Assembly (NCBI GenBank): GCA_963579025.1
Contig: CAUZFZ010000111.1
Location: 1-35,989, forward strand
DNA: 35,989 nt
Source: CAUZFZ01 sp963579025
GTDB taxonomy: Bacteria > Planctomycetota > Planctomycetia > Planctomycetales > Planctomycetaceae
Direction: 5' to 3'
The notes under the pieces: generated by a model
Told to the model about the DNA's origin: nothing
Seen by the model: only the letters and a program-made list of their open reading frames with translations
The model's database searches: none
Position numbers and translations under genes: made by a program
In this document: piece after piece, positions 31,451 through 35,989 of the stretch
Layout of the letters: every line of letters begins with the position of its first letter
How positions within the stretch are numbered: the first letter of the stretch is position 1

Positions 31451-32701
31451 TCAGCCCTCGTACCTCTTGACGATCAAGGCTGAATTGATCCCCAGCATAC
31501 CGAATGAATTGTTCAGAATGCAGCTCACCGAATCCATCTGTCGTGGCTCATTTGCCACAATTGATGTGAGCGGAACTCGGGAATCAAGGCTGTCGAGGTT
31601 GATTGTAGCGTGGGCGATTCCATCGTCAAACGCGGGTAGATTGCCCAGTAATTCGAGTGCGCCGGCCGCTCCCATCGCGTGACCGATGAAGCTTTTCGCG
31701 TTGTTCACGGCAACGCGTTCGTTGTCCTTGAAAAGCCGGTGAATCGCTGTCGACTCTTCGATGTCACCCATCTCGGTCGCCGTGGCATGGCTGCTGACGA
31801 TATCTATGTCCTGCGGAGTCAGCCCGGCCCGCTGCAAAGCCAGCGTCATGCACTCGGATTGTCGCTTGCTGTCGGGCAGGACGAAATCGGTCGCGTCAGA
31901 ATTCATCGCGTGCCCGACGATCTCGCCGTAAATCTTCGCGCCCCGCGCAAGTGCGTCGGGAAGGCGCTCAAGTGTGCAGACTCCGCCGCCTTCAGCCACA
32001 ACAATCCCAGTGCGGTTCTCGTCAAAGGGCCGGCAGGCCTTCGTCGGATCGTCGTGCTTCGCCAGAGCGTTCTGGCTCTTAAAGCTGGCGAAAATCCCGA
32101 ATGTGTGGATGCTCTCCGACACTCCGCCGGCCAGAGCCATATCCACCTCGCCCAGCCTCAGCATGTGCATTCCCTGGATGAATCCAGCGTTTCCTGCAGC
32201 ACACGCGGCTCCCACCGTAAGATGCGGCCCGGTGATTTTGAGACTGAGCGTGACCTCGCCGGCCGGGTTATTCGCCACAGTGCGCGGATTGTGATGATGG
32301 GACCAGACGGATGTATCGTGGCCAAACTGCGAAATCTCGTAGATTTCGTTCTCGGTCTCGACGTTGCCATGTTCCGTGATGCCCAGGTACACGCCCACGC
32401 GACTCTTCTCGACGTTGGGCCATTCAAGACCCGCATCAACCACCGCCTCGTTAGCACAGTAGACGGCAACGGAACCGGCCCGCGTTCCACGTCGCACTTC
32501 TTTGCGTTTCTGATACCTCAGAGCGTCGAAGTGGCAGACCCCGGCAAGCACCGGTGGCATATACCGGGTCTCGAACTCGGTCACGCCCGATTTACCGCTG
32601 AGCAGATTCGCGCGTAGCTCCGACAGCGAGTCTCCGATCGGACTCGTCAGGCCGACGCCCGTGATGACGATCCGGTTCTGGTCGTGTTCCGCACTGCTCA
32701 T
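31451..32701 (-). CDS. Beta-ketoacyl-ACP synthase family protein with its own ACP
   Basis: The 416-residue (ATG 32701) condensing enzyme has the Cys-His-His triad of KAS I/II: C167 in TVGAACAAGN, H305 in SSHATATEMGD and H341 in AKSFIGHAMGAAG. The residues around the triad differ from FabF, which has TACSS and HGTGT. It should extend an acyl chain on the carrier protein encoded next. An ATG at 32722 and a TTG at 32746 are alternative starts, and none of the three has a good ribosome site. The product is unknown. Confidence 0.88.
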   Translation of the reverse strand: MSSAEHDQNRIVITGVGLTSPIGDSLSELRANLLSGKSGVTEFETRYMPPVLAGVCHFDALRYQKRKEVRRGTRAGSVAVYCANEAVVDAGLEWPNVEKSRVGVYLGITEHGNVETENEIYEISQFGHDTSVWSHHHNPRTVANNPAGEVTLSLKITGPHLTVGAACAAGNAGFIQGMHMLRLGEVDMALAGGVSESIHTFGIFASFKSQNALAKHDDPTKACRPFDENRTGIVVAEGGGVCTLERLPDALARGAKIYGEIVGHAMNSDATDFVLPDSKRQSECMTLALQRAGLTPQDIDIVSSHATATEMGDIEESTAIHRLFKDNERVAVNNAKSFIGHAMGAAGALELLGNLPAFDDGIAHATINLDSLDSRVPLTSIVANEPRQMDSVSCILNNSFGMLGINSALIVKRYEG

Positions 32702-33022
32702 AAAACTGCCGGACTCGTCCATGCGGGTTAAGCAGGAACCCCTCAAACGAAGGGCAAATCGTGAAGGCCACGCAGATTAACGCTTGCTGCGCAGACCGGC
32801 AAGCAGCGGAAATCGGACCAAACAGCTCCGTCAGCGGGGCACGACACGCAGTGATCGGAACGCATCCGAACTGAGACGCGATGTGTGGTGGGAAGATCTC
32901 AGCCCCAGACCAATCCTTCACCATTTGCTGCCTGGCTAAACACATAGTGCCGTCCAGTCACTCCGGATAAGCTGACATCCTGAATCTGGAACCTCAGGCC
33001 CGAATACTGAAAGCTCGACGCC
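32702..33022. other. Divergent gap between the ketosynthase and YbdK-like genes
   Basis: About 320 bases that must hold two divergent promoters. I saw no clear gene, repeat or terminator in it. Confidence 0.5.
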
Positions 33023-34141
33023 ATGGCCGGACTCGACTTTACTCGCAACGACCGCCCCACGCTGGGTGTCGAGATCGAACTCCAACTGATTGATGTGGAG
33101 TCGTTCGCCCTGGCCAACCGCATCGAAGACGTCCTCGCGGCCCTCCCGGACTCACTTCAGGATGTCGTCAAACCCGAGCTGATGCAGAGTTACATCGAGA
33201 TCAACACGGGCATCTGCGAAACCGTGGCAGACGCCCGCACCGACCTGACGGGCAAACTGCAGGCCGTTGAAGAAGTCCTCGATACCCTGGGCCTGAAACC
33301 GCTGTGGTCGGCCAGTCATCCGTTTTCGTCGTGGCGAGAACAGAAGATTACGCCCAACGATCGCTACTACCGCCTGGTCGAATCGATGCAGGACATCGCG
33401 CGGCGGCTGGTCACATTCGGGCTGCATGTGCATGTCGGCCTGGATACGGGCGACAAAGCCATCAACGTATGTGACCGCATGCTCCGCTACCTGCCGTTGC
33501 TGCTGGCGCTGTCGTCAAATTCCCCGTTCTGGGAAGGTCGCAACACGGGCCTGCAGTCTAATCGTTCCAAGATCATGGAAATGCTGCCCACTGCTGGACT
33601 GCCTCACCAGATGCGCAACTGGAGTGAATATGTCTGGGTCGTGAATCACCTGATCGATACAGGTTTCATCAATTCCATCCGGGAAATCTGGTGGGACATT
33701 CGACCGCACAACACCTTTGGCACAGTGGAAGTGCGTGTCTGTGACATGCCGCCGAACCTCGATCATGTTCTGGGAATCACGGCTCTGGTGCAGTGTCTGG
33801 TCCATGCCATCTCGCTCGATGTCGAGGAAGGCACGTATCAGTTGGATTATCACCCCATGATGGTCCAGCAGAACAAATGGAGAGCCAGCCGCTTCGGCGC
33901 CGAAGCGCACCTTGTCGGCGGAATCGACTATCAGCAGCAGTCGGTGGTGGAAGCCGTTGAGAATCTCGTCACACGATTGCGCCCGCAGGCAGAAAGCCTC
34001 GGCTGCGTCGCCGAACTGGAATCCGTGCTATCGATTCCAGGCTCAACCGGCGCGATGCAGCAACTGCAGATCTTTGAAGAAACAGGCTCGCGCCGAGAAG
34101 TCGTGAGACAAATGATCGAGAAGAATCACTGGTCCCTGTGA
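33023..34141 (+). CDS. Carboxylate-amine ligase, YbdK/GCS2 family
   Basis: The 372-residue protein belongs to the glutamate-cysteine ligase type 2 family. The N-terminal metal/ATP motif is LGVEIELQLID at 14-24, ELMQSYIEINTG follows near 52-63, and GLHVHVGLD near 132-140 and DIRPHNTFGTVEVRVCD near 227-243 complete the active site. E. coli YbdK has weak glutamate-cysteine ligase activity, and other members join other acids and amines, so the exact product is open. It is a single gene with no glutathione synthetase nearby. Confidence 0.9.
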   Translation: MAGLDFTRNDRPTLGVEIELQLIDVESFALANRIEDVLAALPDSLQDVVKPELMQSYIEINTGICETVADARTDLTGKLQAVEEVLDTLGLKPLWSASHPFSSWREQKITPNDRYYRLVESMQDIARRLVTFGLHVHVGLDTGDKAINVCDRMLRYLPLLLALSSNSPFWEGRNTGLQSNRSKIMEMLPTAGLPHQMRNWSEYVWVVNHLIDTGFINSIREIWWDIRPHNTFGTVEVRVCDMPPNLDHVLGITALVQCLVHAISLDVEEGTYQLDYHPMMVQQNKWRASRFGAEAHLVGGIDYQQQSVVEAVENLVTRLRPQAESLGCVAELESVLSIPGSTGAMQQLQIFEETGSRREVVRQMIEKNHWSL

Positions 34142-34222
34142 TTCAGACAATTGACCGGTTTCTGAGCCTGACGGGCTGCATCTCCGAACAGCCGGCGTTT
34201 CCCTGGCCCCCGGAAAAGGGAA

Positions 34223-35782
34223 TCACTGCTGACCCGGCTGATCAGAGTTGCCTTCAATCCGGCAAAGAGCAATCGTGATCGATCGCCTCAATTCTGAGCT
34301 ACCACTTAGGTCGACAAACGATACTCGCCGCATTTCAGAGTCTCGAATTGACTGAAGTACTGGAATCGCCGCCTTCGCTGAGTGCCCCAAATCTCCCAAC
34401 CGTTGAACAGCGAGTTGTCGGGATTCGAATCCATGCGACGAAGCTCTTTCTGCCAGCTCGGCGAGCACGGAAACCGCGAACTCCGTCCGCTCAGGGTCAA
34501 TCCTGGCAACTGCAAAAGCTGCAAATACTCGAACGGTCTCGAAAGTTGAAGACTCTTCAACAAGCCGCATTAGTTTGGGTAGCGCTGGCCTGGCAGCCGG
34601 GCCAAGACGTGCCAGCGCTTGTGTTGCAACTTCTAACCCAGCCATGTTTCCCCACGACTGATCGTCAAGTGTTCCCAATAACAGCGGAAGGCAGGTTCTG
34701 GCGTGATCCCCGCCGATCCGACACACGGCAAACGCGGACTCCAAAGCCAACGCATCCCCACTGTCCAGGAACTCCGTCAAGAGAGGTATGGCATCCTTAG
34801 CCGCGGGCCCAAGTTCCCCGATTCCCGCAGCTGCGCCGATTGCCACAGTCAAAGCATCGTGCTTGATTGCGTTCATCAAGGCAGGTAGCGCCTCTTCAAT
34901 CGGTGCCCCCATTTTCCCTAAGGCAATTGCAGCTTGACGCCGCACGGCAAAGTCAAAGAGGGGCCTACCCCTGGCATCCGATTCCAGCAATTCGAGGAGC
35001 ACCGGTCGAGCCGATGATGCCTTGGGGCCAAGTGCACCTAAAGACGAAATAGCCGCCGATTGAACCAACACATCGTTGTTTTGCTGCAGCATTTCAATCA
35101 GTCCTGGAACAGTCGACTCCGAGTGTTCTGGATACTTGACCAGGAAATTTGTCGCGAACTCCCGTAATTCGCGATCATGATGTCGCGTAACTGTCAGAAA
35201 AGTGGAAACCACTTCAGAACCGTGGTGTTGCAAAGCATAGGCGGCATGGAGTCGGACAAGAGCATCTGGATTCTGTAAGCACGATTCAAGCTCGCGTCGT
35301 GCACAGGGACTTTCCCGGTTCATCGAATTCAAGAGACGTAGCGAATACCAGGCCCAGCTCGACGACCTGTGGCGAAGGCTCGAACGAAGAAGACCGGACT
35401 TCACGCCAACCGGAGCCCAGCATACTACAGCAACCATACATGCGATGGCGGCAATAGCTGCGGCGGAATACCAGCGACGCAATTCGGGCGGAATCCATGG
35501 TGAGGACTCTTCAGTTTCATCACGCGATGCTGTCGGTCGCAGGATCGGTCGGTGTTGCGCCGCGAGTGCTATGGTGGCCACCAGATCGAAGACAACTGAG
35601 CTTAGAACGACAGTGAGAATCCCGAATTTCCCTCGCGCGGACACTACCCAGTAGCCCGGATAGGAAATCGACGGCTCATTTGAGAAAAACCAGATCGCAA
35701 AGACAAAGAGGGGCAGCGCCATCACGCCAAGTCCCCAGACTTGACGCACTCCAAACACAGCCCCCACGACTAACCCCAGCAC
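34223..35782 (-). CDS. Membrane HEAT-repeat protein, start uncertain
   Basis: The first 135 residues contain about three membrane segments (near 2-33, 52-74, 108-130). The rest is a string of HEAT-like helical repeats (for example AVRRQAAIALGKMG, LTVAIGAAAGIGELG, VFAAFAVARIDPE), a protein-binding solenoid. The start given is a GTG at 35782 with no clear ribosome site. The same frame stays open, without ATG, GTG or TTG, to a TAG at 35885-35887 and encodes more membrane-like sequence (ERRLGALIAGSAFAF). The true start may therefore be missing, perhaps removed by the transposase element that begins just beyond. Confidence 0.75.
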   Translation of the reverse strand: MLGLVVGAVFGVRQVWGLGVMALPLFVFAIWFFSNEPSISYPGYWVVSARGKFGILTVVLSSVVFDLVATIALAAQHRPILRPTASRDETEESSPWIPPELRRWYSAAAIAAIACMVAVVCWAPVGVKSGLLRSSLRHRSSSWAWYSLRLLNSMNRESPCARRELESCLQNPDALVRLHAAYALQHHGSEVVSTFLTVTRHHDRELREFATNFLVKYPEHSESTVPGLIEMLQQNNDVLVQSAAISSLGALGPKASSARPVLLELLESDARGRPLFDFAVRRQAAIALGKMGAPIEEALPALMNAIKHDALTVAIGAAAGIGELGPAAKDAIPLLTEFLDSGDALALESAFAVCRIGGDHARTCLPLLLGTLDDQSWGNMAGLEVATQALARLGPAARPALPKLMRLVEESSTFETVRVFAAFAVARIDPERTEFAVSVLAELAERASSHGFESRQLAVQRLGDLGHSAKAAIPVLQSIRDSEMRRVSFVDLSGSSELRRSITIALCRIEGNSDQPGQQ

Positions 35783-35934
35783 GCAGGCAGCATAAGTATC
35801 AAACGTTGATGCATGCGTCAGTGAACGTATAAACGCGAACGCCGATCCCGCAATGAGTGCACCAAGGCGTCGTTCGTAAATAAACTACCTAATTGGCATT
35901 GACCTTCTGCATTGAGTTGTTGCAAACTGTTTAT

Positions 35935-35989
35935 ATGCCGGATGCAACAATGGTCGATGGAATCCGATCGAAATACCACGCGCTCGTTA
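35935..35989 (+). CDS. Transposase N-terminus (ISAzo13-like), cut by the window edge
   Basis: From the ATG at 35935 the frame reads MPDATMVDGIRSKYHALV and runs off the window. An opening of the form (I/V)..IR.KY..L is typical of ISAzo13-family transposases, which continue with a conserved NER.RRLWAA stretch not visible here. The second ATG at 35950 is another possible start. It is divergent from the HEAT-repeat gene, whose open frame ends about 50 bases away. Only 18 codons are visible, so the family is tentative. Confidence 0.45.
   Translation, partial: MPDATMVDGIRSKYHALV

Noticed and set aside
31679..32617. Open frame of 312 codons on the plus strand
   Set aside because: Antisense shadow of the ketosynthase gene, whose catalytic motifs are clear.

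Overview
The window looks like chromosomal DNA of a planctomycete (Planctomycetota). The evidence is the mix of families: Tat-exported Gfo/Idh/MocA oxidoreductases, an exported SUMF1-fold protein, a TIGR02996-LRR protein, a quinoprotein-like beta-propeller, an SGNH-PhoD fusion, the TIGR03545/TIGR03546 pair, and dispersed GTAG-headed paired hairpins. The genus cannot be fixed from sequence alone. No tRNA, rRNA or CRISPR array was seen. Most genes lie on the minus strand.

Layout. 1-217: 3' tail of a transposase and a strong terminator. 218-4374 (minus): moaE-moaA for molybdopterin, a Tat-exported oxidoreductase, and an exported SUMF1-like protein without the catalytic cysteines. 4474-7278: apbE (+), csrA (-) behind a bidirectional terminator, a gene-poor 0.7 kb, and a 22-residue leucine-rich-repeat protein (+). 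7354-10922 (minus): lipoprotein M48 protease, then TIGR03546, then TIGR03545, an envelope gene set of unknown function. 11097-17646 (minus): a His/Cys- and YQPPVY-rich exported protein, a small membrane-anchored protein, a second Gfo/Idh protein, rsmA, thyX and an M81 (MlrC) metallopeptidase. 17832-20644 (+): nadD, a small molybdopterin-oxidoreductase-like domain, and the SGNH-PhoD fusion. 20683-26119 (minus): beta-propeller protein, rlmI-like methyltransferase, sugar phosphate isomerase/epimerase, mnmA and a small overlapping gene. 26371-26751 (+): a protein resembling the DNA-binding domain of O6-alkylguanine transferases, with Trp in place of the acceptor Cys. 26894-32701 (minus): a FlgG-like protein with a membrane-anchored N-terminal extension, a TIGR02996-LRR protein, an MDR oxidoreductase, trpC (probable TTG start), and a ketosynthase with its own acyl carrier protein. 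33023-34141 (+): a YbdK/GCS2-type carboxylate-amine ligase. 34223-35884 (minus): a membrane HEAT-repeat protein whose start may be lost. The last 55 bases open a transposase that runs off the window.

Most genes are housekeeping (cofactor, nucleotide, tRNA and rRNA modification, amino acid, lipid) mixed with exported proteins of unknown role. The most unusual structure is a family of four REPIN-like elements. Each is two inverted units made of a GTAG head plus a hairpin. The stems differ in sequence but stay complementary. One copy lies in frame inside the signal-peptide region of the beta-propeller gene. The other main points of interest are the Cys-to-Trp alkyltransferase-like protein, the chimeric FlgG-like protein, the SGNH-PhoD fusion, and the possible IS insertion at the 5' end of the HEAT-repeat gene. 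All function calls rest on reading motifs by eye; no database search was run.
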